64,000 nt of DNA, from the NCBI GenBank assembly GCA_016790285.1, contig JAEUPJ010000058.1, forward strand, positions 105,387-169,386. Reading direction: 5' to 3'. Below, piece by piece: positions 27,516 through 35,218 of this stretch. How positions within the stretch are numbered: position 1 is the first letter of the stretch; each line of letters opens with the position of its first letter. The notes under the pieces were generated by a model. The model had not been told where the DNA came from. It worked only from the letters and a program-made list of their open reading frames with translations, and ran no database searches. The position numbers and the translations under genes are program-made. Origin of the DNA: Roseateles sp. Lineage in GTDB: Bacteria > Pseudomonadota > Gammaproteobacteria > Burkholderiales > Burkholderiaceae_C.

Positions 27516-28004
27516 ATGAGCAAGAAGAGCAGCCATGTCAGCGAAACCCCGGCCACGCAGATGCTCAAGCGGGCCGGCGTGACCTTCACCGAGCACATCT
27601 ACGACTACGTCGAGCACGGCGGCACTGCCGAGTCGTCCAAGCAGCTGGGCGTGGACGAGCACGCGGTGGTCAAGACGCTGGTGATGCAGGACGAGAAGGC
27701 CGAGCCGCTGATCGTGCTGATGCACGGCGACCGCACGGTCAGCCTGAAGGAGCTGGCGCGGCAGATCCCGTGCAAGAAGGTGGAGCCTTGCAAGCCCGAA
27801 GTCGCGCAGCGCCACAGCGGCTACCAGGTGGGCGGCACCTCGCCCTTCGGCGTGCGCAAGGCGATGCCGGTGTTCGTGGAGGCCAGCATCCTGGCGCTGC
27901 CGCGCATCTGCATCAACGGCGGGCGGCGCGGCTACCTGGTGGGTATCGAGCCGCAGGTACTCACCGGGCTGCTCGGCGCCCGGCCGGTGACCTGCGCCAA
28001 CTGA
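27516..28004 (+). CDS. ybaK: Cys-tRNA(Pro) deacylase YbaK
   Basis: 162 residues from the ATG at 27516, matching the MSKK-HVSETPATQ start of homologues; an ATG at 27507 adds three residues. It has the YbaK/EbsC editing fold, with the conserved VKTLVM strand and lysine, and QVGGTSPFGVRKAMPVF followed by NGGRRGYLVGI. It hydrolyses mischarged Cys-tRNA(Pro) in trans. It is monocistronic in appearance and divergent from the XRE/DUF2975 operon. Confidence 0.92.
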   Translation: MSKKSSHVSETPATQMLKRAGVTFTEHIYDYVEHGGTAESSKQLGVDEHAVVKTLVMQDEKAEPLIVLMHGDRTVSLKELARQIPCKKVEPCKPEVAQRHSGYQVGGTSPFGVRKAMPVFVEASILALPRICINGGRRGYLVGIEPQVLTGLLGARPVTCAN

Positions 28005-28052
28005 ATTCGGCCCCGCCGCGCCGGGCAGGCACGCCGGTTGCCGCGCGCAGGG

Positions 28053-28538
28053 ATGGCAACCAACCTCTGGCAGACCATCCTGCAGACCCTGCAGTCCGAG
28101 TTCTCGGACGCCCCCGACGCCGAACAGGTGACGCGCATCATGACGCGGCTGCTGCTTGCGGGCGTGCTGGGCGGCGTGCTGGGCTACGAGCGCGAGAGCC
28201 GCGGCAAGGCGGCCGGCGTTCGTACGCACATGCTGGTGGCCATGGGCGGCGCGCTCTTCGTGCTGGTGCCGGCCCTCGGGGGCATGCCAGTGGCCGACAT
28301 GAGCCGCGTGATCCAGGGCGTGGTGACCGGCGTGGGCTTTCTCGGCGCGGGTGCCATCATCAAGCACCGCGACGAGGAGGACGTGCAGGGCCTGACCACG
28401 GCGGCCGGCATCTGGATGACGGCCGCCATCGGCGTGGCCTGCGGCCTGGGGCGCGAGTCGACGGCCCTGCTGAGCACGCTGCTGGCCCTGGCGGTGCTCG
28501 TGCTGCTGCCGCGCCTGGTGGGGCGCGACCGGCCCTGA
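28053..28538 (+). CDS. MgtC/SapB family membrane protein
   Basis: 161 residues with about four to five hydrophobic segments. The MgtC signature GVLGYERESRGKAAGVRTHMLV (core YERE and AGVRTH), VTGVGFLGAGAI and GLTTAAGIWMTAAIGVACGLG are all present. The protein lacks the C-terminal ACT-like domain of MgtC proper, so it belongs to the short SapB-type group. MgtC members modulate ATP synthase and magnesium homeostasis; this cannot be assumed for the short form. Confidence 0.88.
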   Translation: MATNLWQTILQTLQSEFSDAPDAEQVTRIMTRLLLAGVLGGVLGYERESRGKAAGVRTHMLVAMGGALFVLVPALGGMPVADMSRVIQGVVTGVGFLGAGAIIKHRDEEDVQGLTTAAGIWMTAAIGVACGLGRESTALLSTLLALAVLVLLPRLVGRDRP

Positions 28539-28625
28539 TCGGCGCTGACCGGCACTGACGGGCATTGGGGCCTCCGCGATTGCCCCTCTGCGAACCGGGG
28601 TTGGGCTGCATGACAATGCCGCCCC

Positions 28626-29285
28626 ATGCAAACCGTCCTCCCTCTGCTTGCCGCCCTCGCCGGCTACCTGATCGGCTCGCTGTCGTTTGCCGTCATCGTC
28701 AGCCGCGTGATGGGCCTGTCCGACCCGCGCTCCTATGGCTCGGGCAACCCCGGTGCCACCAACGTGCTGCGTTCGGGCAACAAGGCCGCGGCCATCCTGA
28801 CCCTCGTCTTCGACGCGCTCAAGGGCTATCTGCCCGTGCTGGCCGTGGCCATCTGGGGGCCGCGCCTGGGCCTTGGCGAAGGCACCGCCGCGCTGGTGGG
28901 CCTTGGCGCCTTCCTGGGCCACCTCTGGCCAGTGTTCTTCCGCTTCCAGGGCGGCAAGGGCGTGGCCACCGCGGCCGGCGTGATCTTCGCGCTCAACCCG
29001 ATGCTGGGCGTGGCCACGCTCGCCACCTGGGCCATCATTGCCTGGTTCAGCCGCTACTCGTCGCTGGCGGCCATCGTCTCGGCTGCGTTTGCGCCGATCT
29101 ATCAGTTGCTGATCTGGGAAGCCGGCCCCACGGCGTTGGCCCTCATCATCATGGGCCTGCTGCTGGTGTGGCGCCACCAGGCCAACATCAAGAAGCTCAT
29201 GGCCGGCACCGAGAGCAAGCTCGGCCAGAAGGCCGCGCCGGCCGCTGCCCCGTCCAAGTCCCTCAAGAACCGGAAGAAATCATGA
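28626..29285 (+). CDS. plsY: Glycerol-3-phosphate acyltransferase PlsY
   Basis: 219 residues, an integral membrane protein. The three PlsY motifs are clear: [35 protein letters not shown] and the [15 protein letters not shown] region near the end. It transfers acyl from acyl-phosphate to glycerol 3-phosphate, the first step of phospholipid synthesis. A basic C-terminal tail (KSLKNRKKS) is added. The stop overlaps the RidA start by ATGA. Confidence 0.95.
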   Translation: MQTVLPLLAALAGYLIGSLSFAVIVSRVMGLSDPRSYGSGNPGATNVLRSGNKAAAILTLVFDALKGYLPVLAVAIWGPRLGLGEGTAALVGLGAFLGHLWPVFFRFQGGKGVATAAGVIFALNPMLGVATLATWAIIAWFSRYSSLAAIVSAAFAPIYQLLIWEAGPTALALIIMGLLLVWRHQANIKKLMAGTESKLGQKAAPAAAPSKSLKNRKKS

Positions 29286-29641
29286 CCGCCTCCTCCCCTG
29301 TTGAACGCTTCGACGTCGGCCCCCGCATGTCCGAGATGGCCGTGCACAACGGCGTCGCCTACCTGGCCGGCCAGGTGCCCGAAGACACCACCGCCGACAT
29401 CGTCGGCCAGACGGCCCAGGTGCTGGCCGCCATCGACAAGCTGCTGGAGCGCGCCGGCACCGACAAGACCCGCATCCTGCGTGCCGAGATCTTCCTGGCC
29501 GACCGCGCCGACTTCGCCGGCATGAACACCGCCTGGGAAGCCTGGGTCGCCGCCGGCCACACGCCGCCGCGCGCCACCGTCATCGCCGGCCTCGCGCGCC
29601 CGGAGTGGAAGGTCGAGATCCTCATCACCGCCGCGGTGTGA
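29282..29641 (+). CDS. RidA-family protein
   Basis: 119 residues, one YjgF/RidA domain: [20 protein letters not shown] at the start, then [12 protein letters not shown] and [19 protein letters not shown]. The arginine in PPRATV matches the RidA carboxylate-binding residue. Canonical RidA deaminates reactive enamine/imine intermediates; this protein is a divergent subgroup member, so activity is uncertain. It is translationally coupled to plsY by ATGA. Confidence 0.88.
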   Translation: MTASSPVERFDVGPRMSEMAVHNGVAYLAGQVPEDTTADIVGQTAQVLAAIDKLLERAGTDKTRILRAEIFLADRADFAGMNTAWEAWVAAGHTPPRATVIAGLARPEWKVEILITAAV

Positions 29642-29658
29642 CCGCCCTCTGAGGGCGC

Positions 29659-31686
29659 TTAAAGCGCGCGTGCTGCTTCAGCGGCCGCCCGCTCGCGCCA
29701 GAACGCCACGTCGATGAGCTGCTCCGCGCCTGTGCGCGCATTGAGCAGCCAGAACTGCCGCCCGTCCGCGCTCACGCGCACCACCTCGCCCTCGTGCCGC
29801 CCGGCGCTCACCCGCCGGCCCAGGGCATTGGCCGGGAAGCCCGGGTCGCGGGCGAGCTGCAGCAGTGGCGTGGCGGCGCGGGTGTCGCCCGCCAGCCGCA
29901 GCCGCTGCACCAGCGGCGCGAGCAGCGGGCTGGCGGCATCGGCCGCCGACACGAACAGCACCAGCTTGGCCTGCGCCCGGCTCAAGGCCACGTTGAGCAG
30001 GCGCTGCGCCGCCTCGCCGTGCAGGAAGGGCTGCGCGCCGTCGGCCGGGTCGAACACCACCACCGGGGCCTCGCTGCCCTGTGCGCGGTGCACCGTGCTC
30101 ACCCGCAGCGACTCCGGCAGCCCGCGCGCGCGCAGCCGCTGGCGGATCAGCGCGCGCTGGGCGCGAAACGGCGTCAGCACGATCAGCTCGTCAGGCTGCC
30201 ACTCGCCGCTGGCCAGCGCCTCATCCAGCAGCTCCGCGATGGCCTCGGCCGACTCCCGCCGCACCGGCCCGCGCTCCGCGGCCACCCAGCCGCCATCGGT
30301 CTTCATGCGCTGCAGGTGCACATGCGTGCCCGCGTCGATGCTGCCGAGCGCCCGGGCGCGCGCCGCCTGCCAGCCGGGCGCGGCCAGCGCGTCGGCGGCC
30401 ACGCGCAGGGCGCCGTCGTAGAAGAGTTCGCTCACCAGCTCGCCGATGGGTGGCGCCATGCGCGACTGCTCGTCCAGCAGCGCGACCGCAGGCCCGGCCT
30501 TGGGCATCTCGGCAAACGGCGAGCGGCCGAGCCAGCGGCGCGCGAGGCGGTCGTCGCTGCGCTGCACGGGCGATAGCTGCTGCGGGTCGCCCGCGAAGAG
30601 CCGCGCGCGACCCAGCGGCATCAGCACCAGCGCGTGGGCCAGGCTCACCTGGCTGGCTTCGTCGAACACGACGAGATCGAAGGGCGGTGCGCCGTCGTCC
30701 GCCAGCGCGCGCAGCGTCTTGAGCGTGAAGGCGGCGCGTGTGGTCGTCATGCTCGCCAGGCGGCAGCGTTGCAGCACCTGCAGCGAGGCGCTGCGCAACT
30801 CGTCGCGCAGGCTGGCGACGCGGTCGGCCCAGGCCTTGAGCGCCTGCGCGTCTCGCCCATGCGGGCGCGCCGCCTCGGTGCGCGCCAGCCGGGCGATGAG
30901 GTCGCGGTCCTGCGTGGGAATGAGGTGTTCGCGCCCCTCGTAGGCTGCGGCATCGAAGCGCGTGCCCAGTCGCTGTACCGCGCCGCGCAGCGCCTCGCGC
31001 CGGCCCTTGTGCAGGGCCTTGTCCACGGCGAGCGTGGCCTGGTCCACCGCCTGGTTGGTGGTGGACAGCAGCAGCACGCGGGCGCCGGGGTGGCGGTCCA
31101 GGTACTCGGCGAGCAGCACGCCGAGCGTCGTCGTCTTGCCGGTGCCTGGCGGGCCCCACAGGAAGCCGCTGCTGTGCCCGGCCAGCGCCAGCGCCGCCCG
31201 CTGCGCCGGCCGCAGCCAGCGAAAGGGCTCGCCCGTGAGCGGCGTGCCGCCCCGCAGTGGCGTGGGCGAGGAGAGGTCGGGCAAAGCCGCCATGGCCTGC
31301 TCGGCCCAGGGCGTGTCCCACCAGGCATCGGCCACCGCGTTCAGGAAGCGTGTGGGGTACAGGCGGATGAGGTGGCCCGCGGGCGGCGGCGGGCTGCTCG
31401 CGTTCTGCAGCACGAGCTGGTCGTCCTCGGCCAGCACCGCCAGCACGCTCGCCCCGCCCTTGGCCGGCGCGCCCCACCAGGCCGAGGCGCCGTCCAGGCT
31501 GTCGTCCAGCAGCGCCTGCGCCGACGCCGCACCGGGCCGCTGGCCCTCCGCGAACACATAGCCCGGCTCCAGCGTCACGCGCCAGAGCGCGCCATCACGC
31601 TCGGCATGCAACACCTTGAAGTCGTAGTACTCGGGCGTCGCCGTCAGCTCGGCGTTCACTGCCGCGCGGAGGTCGGCCAGGCTCAT
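29659..31686 (-). CDS. UPF1-like superfamily 1 helicase
   Basis: 675 residues from the ATG at 31686. Helicase motifs in order: Walker A GPPGTGKTTT (Lys184), Walker B VVFDEASQ, motif III DPQQLSPVQRS, motif IV-like EQSRM, motif V VHRAQGSEAPVV and motif VI LLNVALSRAQ. A ~160-residue N-terminal region precedes the ATPase and a ~60-residue C-terminal module follows. This is the AAA_11/AAA_12 (UPF1/Dna2-type) group, not UvrD. It stands alone, convergent with ridA. Confidence 0.88.
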   Translation of the reverse strand: MSLADLRAAVNAELTATPEYYDFKVLHAERDGALWRVTLEPGYVFAEGQRPGAASAQALLDDSLDGASAWWGAPAKGGASVLAVLAEDDQLVLQNASSPPPPAGHLIRLYPTRFLNAVADAWWDTPWAEQAMAALPDLSSPTPLRGGTPLTGEPFRWLRPAQRAALALAGHSSGFLWGPPGTGKTTTLGVLLAEYLDRHPGARVLLLSTTNQAVDQATLAVDKALHKGRREALRGAVQRLGTRFDAAAYEGREHLIPTQDRDLIARLARTEAARPHGRDAQALKAWADRVASLRDELRSASLQVLQRCRLASMTTTRAAFTLKTLRALADDGAPPFDLVVFDEASQVSLAHALVLMPLGRARLFAGDPQQLSPVQRSDDRLARRWLGRSPFAEMPKAGPAVALLDEQSRMAPPIGELVSELFYDGALRVAADALAAPGWQAARARALGSIDAGTHVHLQRMKTDGGWVAAERGPVRRESAEAIAELLDEALASGEWQPDELIVLTPFRAQRALIRQRLRARGLPESLRVSTVHRAQGSEAPVVVFDPADGAQPFLHGEAAQRLLNVALSRAQAKLVLFVSAADAASPLLAPLVQRLRLAGDTRAATPLLQLARDPGFPANALGRRVSAGRHEGEVVRVSADGRQFWLLNARTGAEQLIDVAFWRERAAAEAARAL

Positions 31687-31924
31687 GGGCGGGGAAGGTT
31701 CGGGAAAAGGGCGCGACTGTAAGGGCTGTCCACACGCGGGCCGTGGCCGACTGCCTCGGGCCGGCGCGTTCACTCGGTCAGGTGAGCGTGCCGCGGGTCA
31801 TGCGCGGGCATGGACGGCGGTTGTTGAATGTAGCGAATGGTGCATTTCGACCCTGTGCGGTCCTCCAAACCATCGAGTTCGCAGCCTGAAAGCAGTCGCT
31901 CCACGGCTCGATGCAGAGGTATCT
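31687..31924. other. Intergenic, no gene seen
   Basis: I find no conserved coding frame, RNA or clear signal in this gap. It leads from the helicase start into the decayed mobile patch, and GC content begins to fall within it. Confidence 0.4.
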
Positions 31925-32015
31925 GTAGGGCGGGTCACGACCCGCCATCCACCGCTGCTTGGGCTGCGCCAAAGGTTGTGCGACCGGTTCGGCGGCGGGT
32001 CGCGACCCGCCCTAC
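31925..32015. repeat. REPIN-like element: two REP palindromes in inverted orientation
   Basis: A 91-bp element. The right arm contains the perfect palindrome GGCGGGTCGCGACCCGCC. The left arm is its inverse partner with one change (TCACGA for TCGCGA). The ends read GTAGGGC and GCCCTAC. About 47 bp of unrelated sequence lie between the arms. The right end abuts the IS3 remnant. No second copy is present in the window. Confidence 0.75.
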
Positions 32016-32352
32016 CTGACTGAAGCCCACGGGGCGCTTGCGCACCTGCCAGCCCTTGAGCTGGAAGACGCGCTGCACCGTGTGCGACGCAACAAGACCG
32101 ATGCCGCAGTGACGCCCTCGCGCACGCCGGCATCGACCTCCGCGCGCTTGACCCATTCGTTCAGCATCTGCGGCACGCAGCCAACCTTGGGCGCGATGGA
32201 CTCAATGGCCGCCCACAGCGACGGGTACTCCCCTCGGTGCTCCTGCACCATCCTCACCGAGCGCTCACGCACCTCGGGTGAGAACTTGTTCGACTTGCTC
32301 ATGGCTCAATCCTCTCAGGGTGTTGAGCCTCCTCGAAACCCGGGGCGCCTCA
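32016..32352 (-). mobile_element. IS3-family insertion sequence remnant
   Basis: One IS end is visible on the minus strand at 32352, starting TGAGGCGCCCCGGG. OrfA begins at ATG 32302 ([20 protein letters not shown], then [13 protein letters not shown]) and breaks off after about 65 residues at GVREGVT. It is joined within ~15 nt to an OrfB fragment (32093-32016, [20 protein letters not shown]). The end of OrfA, most of OrfB and the other IS end are missing, so the element is inactive. The REP pair starts exactly at the truncation. Confidence 0.85.
32108..32302 (-). pseudogene. IS3 transposase OrfA, N-terminal fragment
   Basis: The N-terminal helix-turn-helix part of an IS3-type OrfA, with intact start and upstream GAGGATT. 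The frame stays open into unrelated sequence but family similarity stops at about residue 65. It lacks the leucine-zipper region and the frameshift window, so no transposase can be made. Confidence 0.85.
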
Positions 32353-32619
32353 TCCTTCGTCGATCGCCTCTGACCAGCTGACAAAGCCATCGACCCATGC
32401 GTCACGACCGAGCACCATTTCGGAGATGTGGAAGCCCTCATCGCTCGCGCCCACATCTGGATCGACGAGGTTCGGGTGATTCCTGAAGCCTGGCTTCCCT
32501 TTGAGTCTTGCCACAGCCTCGACGGCCTCTTCTCTTGTGCGGTACGCACCGATGACCTTCACGACCTCACAGTCGGTTCTAGGTTCATACGAATGCTGCA
32601 AGAGGTACACGCGATCCAT
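32350..32619 (-). CDS. DUF7336-like small protein
   Basis: 89 residues from the ATG at 32619: MDRVYLLQHSYEPRTDCEVV, then an AYRTREEAVEAVARLKGKPGF helix and a C-terminal WVDGFVSW. The pattern (a short beta strand, VKVIG, AVARLKGQPGF-like, then F-H-I) fits DUF7336, a family of unknown function seen on accessory DNA. The stop codon TGA is the first three bases of the IS3 end, so the last residues may differ from the original protein. GC is lower than in neighbours. An attC-like hairpin precedes the start. Confidence 0.7.
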   Translation of the reverse strand: MDRVYLLQHSYEPRTDCEVVKVIGAYRTREEAVEAVARLKGKPGFRNHPNLVDPDVGASDEGFHISEMVLGRDAWVDGFVSWSEAIDEG

Positions 32620-32622
32620 GGG

Positions 32623-32670
32623 GCCTAACTTGTTATATGCCAACGCCAACTGTCGGATAACACCGGAGGC
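32623..32670 (-). other. Possible decayed integron attC-like hairpin
   Basis: On the minus strand the sequence ends in ATAACAAGTTAGGC directly before the DUF7336 gene (GTTAGGC-CCC-ATG). GTTAGGC fits the R' consensus GTTRRRY, and TGTTAT upstream pairs with ATAACA, with outer GCCT pairing AGGC. The left outer arm (GCCTCCGG) does not match the R'' consensus, and at ~48 bp the element is short. A cassette origin is therefore only suggested. Confidence 0.3.
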
Positions 32671-33252
32671 GTCGCGCTAACGGCGGCCGCGGTACCCGTG
32701 CAAGTGCTTCGCACATCAATTTCCTCCGCGCTTCCGCGCTTATGCGCGGTGCAATTTTTCAGGGCAAATGCCGGGCCAGTGACAAACGTGTTGGCAACTC
32801 TGAGCGCCGTGGGATGAGACATGCGCTCATTGATGTTGCCATCGCTCCAGGCGCATACCCATGCGGAGATCCCTGAGCCGCCCGCTTATCCCACAGCCTC
32901 CGCCTCGGTGGCCCAGCGGTCGCGACAGGTGCACGACAACTCGAGTGCTGCCCGCTAGACTGGCGCGCCTTGAAGCTGCCTGTCGTCAACGACGGCTCCT
33001 GGCCGGGAATACCCCGGCACCCCCAATGCTGACGGCGGCAGCACGGTTTGACCAGACGTGGTCAGCGTTCCTCCGCTCGTGCGAAAACCTTTGGTCGCGT
33101 TCTTGACGATGGTGACGGTGCGCGAACTCTCTTTCCCACCTGATCGGCTGCCTGGCGGCAAGGCACGCCGGCAGGGCGAGAATGGCTGTTTTGATTGCCC
33201 CGGCCGGCCAGATTGCCTCTCCCAAGCTACCGCCGGTGCTGTCAGCCCGCTC
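32671..33252. other. Intergenic, no recognisable gene
   Basis: About 580 bp between the small DUF7336-like gene and truD, with lower GC and many stops in all frames. Short frames are present but none has a family signature or a ribosome binding site. It may be decayed accessory DNA. Confidence 0.4.
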
Positions 33253-34266
33253 ATGACCCACCCTCCCTACACGACCCTGCCGCAGTGGCCCAATGCCTAT
33301 CCGGCCAGCGGCGCCAGCGCCACGCTGAAACACCTCAACGAGGACTTCATCGTGACCGAGTTGCCGCTGCAGTTGCCCTCCGGCGAGGGCGAGCACATCT
33401 GGCTGGACATCGAGAAGAACGGCGCCAACACCGCGTTCGTGGCCCAGCAGCTGGCCGAGGCGGCCGGCGTGGAGGAGCGGGACGTGGGCTATGCCGGCCT
33501 GAAGGACCGTTACGCCGTCACGCGGCAGTGGTTCAGCATCTATCGGCCCAAGGGCGAGACGCCCGACCTGACGCTGCTACAGCACCCGGAGTTCAAGGTG
33601 CTGAGCCAGAGCCGCCACGTGAAGAAGCTGCGGCCCGGCGACCTGCTAGGCAACCGGTTTCGCATCGTGCTGCGAGACGTGACGGGCGACCGGGGCGCCA
33701 TCGAGGCCAACCTCAAGGCGGTGGCTTCGCATGGCGTGCCCAACTATTTCGGCGCCCAGCGCTTCGGCTTTGACGGCGGCAACGTCGAGCAGGGGCGGGC
33801 GATGCTGGCGCGCGAGATCCGGGTGCGCAACCCGAAGAAGAAGGGCATCTATCTGTCGGCGGTGCGCTCCTTCGTCTTCAATGAAGTGCTGGGGCTGCGC
33901 ATCCACCAGGGGCTCTGGGGCCAGACCCTGCCCGGCGACGTGATGGACGAAGCGGGCCGCCCCACCGGGCCGCTTTGGGGGCGCGGCCGCGTGAGCACCA
34001 CCGAGCAGGCGCAGGCCCTGGAGAACGGCGTGGCCGAACGACACGCCACCCTGTGCGACGGCATGGAGCATGCCGGGCTGGACCAGGAGCGCCGCGCTCT
34101 GGTGGCGAGCCCGTTGGACATGGCGTGGGAATGGCCGCAGGCCGATCAGCTCGTGCTCACGTTCTCCTTGCCCGCCGGCAATTACGCCACGTCCGTGTTG
34201 AACGAGATCCTGCGCACGACGGAGCCTGAGCGGCACGTGGAAGGCGAGACCGCGGCGCCCGAGTGA
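33253..34266 (+). CDS. truD: tRNA pseudouridine(13) synthase TruD
   Basis: 337 residues from the ATG at 33253. The TruD signature is complete: the catalytic aspartate in GYAGLKDRYAVT (Asp85), LKHLNEDFIVTELP at the start, GVPNYFGAQRFG, and a final PAGNYATSVLNEILR. It converts U13 of tRNA-Glu to pseudouridine. In many proteobacteria truD sits next to ispF; here both neighbours differ, with decayed DNA upstream and an MBL-fold gene downstream. A GC-rich 9-bp hairpin (GCCTGGGGC/GCCCCAGGC) follows the stop without a T-run. Confidence 0.95.
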   Translation: MTHPPYTTLPQWPNAYPASGASATLKHLNEDFIVTELPLQLPSGEGEHIWLDIEKNGANTAFVAQQLAEAAGVEERDVGYAGLKDRYAVTRQWFSIYRPKGETPDLTLLQHPEFKVLSQSRHVKKLRPGDLLGNRFRIVLRDVTGDRGAIEANLKAVASHGVPNYFGAQRFGFDGGNVEQGRAMLAREIRVRNPKKKGIYLSAVRSFVFNEVLGLRIHQGLWGQTLPGDVMDEAGRPTGPLWGRGRVSTTEQAQALENGVAERHATLCDGMEHAGLDQERRALVASPLDMAWEWPQADQLVLTFSLPAGNYATSVLNEILRTTEPERHVEGETAAPE

Positions 34267-34428
34267 CGGTGCCGGCCGCCTGGGGCTGTGCCTAGCGCCC
34301 CAGGCGCCGACGTGTGGCACCGGCTCGCGTCGCCAGCGCGCGCAATCTGCGCCCGGCTTGACCTCGGACAAGACCTCCGCCGGTTTGGCGGCTTAGCCTG
34401 TGGCCCAACGCCACTGCCTGAGTCTGTC

Positions 34429-35208
34429 ATGTCCATCGAGTTGTTCCGTCAGGGCCGCCACGTGTGCGCCATGTTCGCGCGCCTGGGCGACGAGGGCGGT
34501 GACGCCGTGCAGTCCAACCAGTTCCTGCTGGTCAATGGCGACACGGGAGCCATCCTCGACCCGGGTGGCAACATCGCCTACAACGAGCTCTACCTCGGCA
34601 TGTCGGCGTTCTTCCCGCCGCACAAGCTCGCAGCCATCCTGGCCTCGCATGCCGACCCCGACATCATCGCGTCGCTGGACCGCTGGATGACGGCCACCGA
34701 AGCGCCCGTCTACATCTCGCGGCTGTGGGAGCGCTTCGCGCCGCATTTCTGCAAGCCGGGCAAGACGCTGGGGCGCGTGGTGGGCCTGCCGGATGCCGGC
34801 GAGCGGCTGCACCTGGGCACGGGGGACGACCGCTTCGAGCTGTGGGCGCTGCCGGCGCACTTCCTGCATGCCGAGGGCAACTTCCAGTTCTATGACCCGG
34901 TGAGCCGCATCCTGTTCTCGGGCGACCTGGGCGCGTCGCTCGGCACCAGCCTCAACCCCGAAAAGCCCGTGACCTCGCTCGCCAACCACATCCCGCGCAT
35001 GGAAGGCTTCCACCGCCGCTACATGGTCAGCAACAAGATCCTGCGCCTGTGGGCAGCGATGGTGCGCCAGCTGGACATCCAGATGATCGCGCCCCAGCAC
35101 GGCGCCCCGATGGTGGGGCCGGCGGTGCGCGAGTTCATCGACTGGGTGGAGCAGCTGGAGTGCGGCATCGACCTGTTCGGGTCGGCGAACTACCGTGTGC
35201 CGGGCTGA
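34429..35208 (+). CDS. MBL-fold oxygen-binding diiron-type protein
   Basis: 259 residues from the ATG at 34429. The fold resembles the N-terminal diiron domain of flavodiiron proteins (ODP family): VQSNQFLLVNGDTGAILDPG, SHADPDIIASLD in place of the classical HxHxDH, ALPAHFLHAEGNFQFYDP, LFSGDLGAS and APQHGAPM. The His/Asp set for a binuclear iron site is therefore present in altered form. No flavodoxin domain follows. It may sense or reduce O2 or NO; this is inference from the family. Confidence 0.85.
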   Translation: MSIELFRQGRHVCAMFARLGDEGGDAVQSNQFLLVNGDTGAILDPGGNIAYNELYLGMSAFFPPHKLAAILASHADPDIIASLDRWMTATEAPVYISRLWERFAPHFCKPGKTLGRVVGLPDAGERLHLGTGDDRFELWALPAHFLHAEGNFQFYDPVSRILFSGDLGASLGTSLNPEKPVTSLANHIPRMEGFHRRYMVSNKILRLWAAMVRQLDIQMIAPQHGAPMVGPAVREFIDWVEQLECGIDLFGSANYRVPG

Positions 35209-35218
35209 GCCGGCCTGT

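Noticed and set aside
27192-29177. 661-residue minus-strand frame across ybaK, mgtC-like and plsY
   Set aside because: It crosses three well-supported plus-strand genes and has His/Gln/Ala-rich shadow composition.
32861-33106. 81-residue ORF upstream of truD
   Set aside because: No ribosome binding site, no motif and composition unlike the neighbours.
34275-34310. 9-bp GC-rich hairpin after truD as a terminator
   Set aside because: The stem is strong but there is no T-run on either side, so I only mention it within the truD entry.
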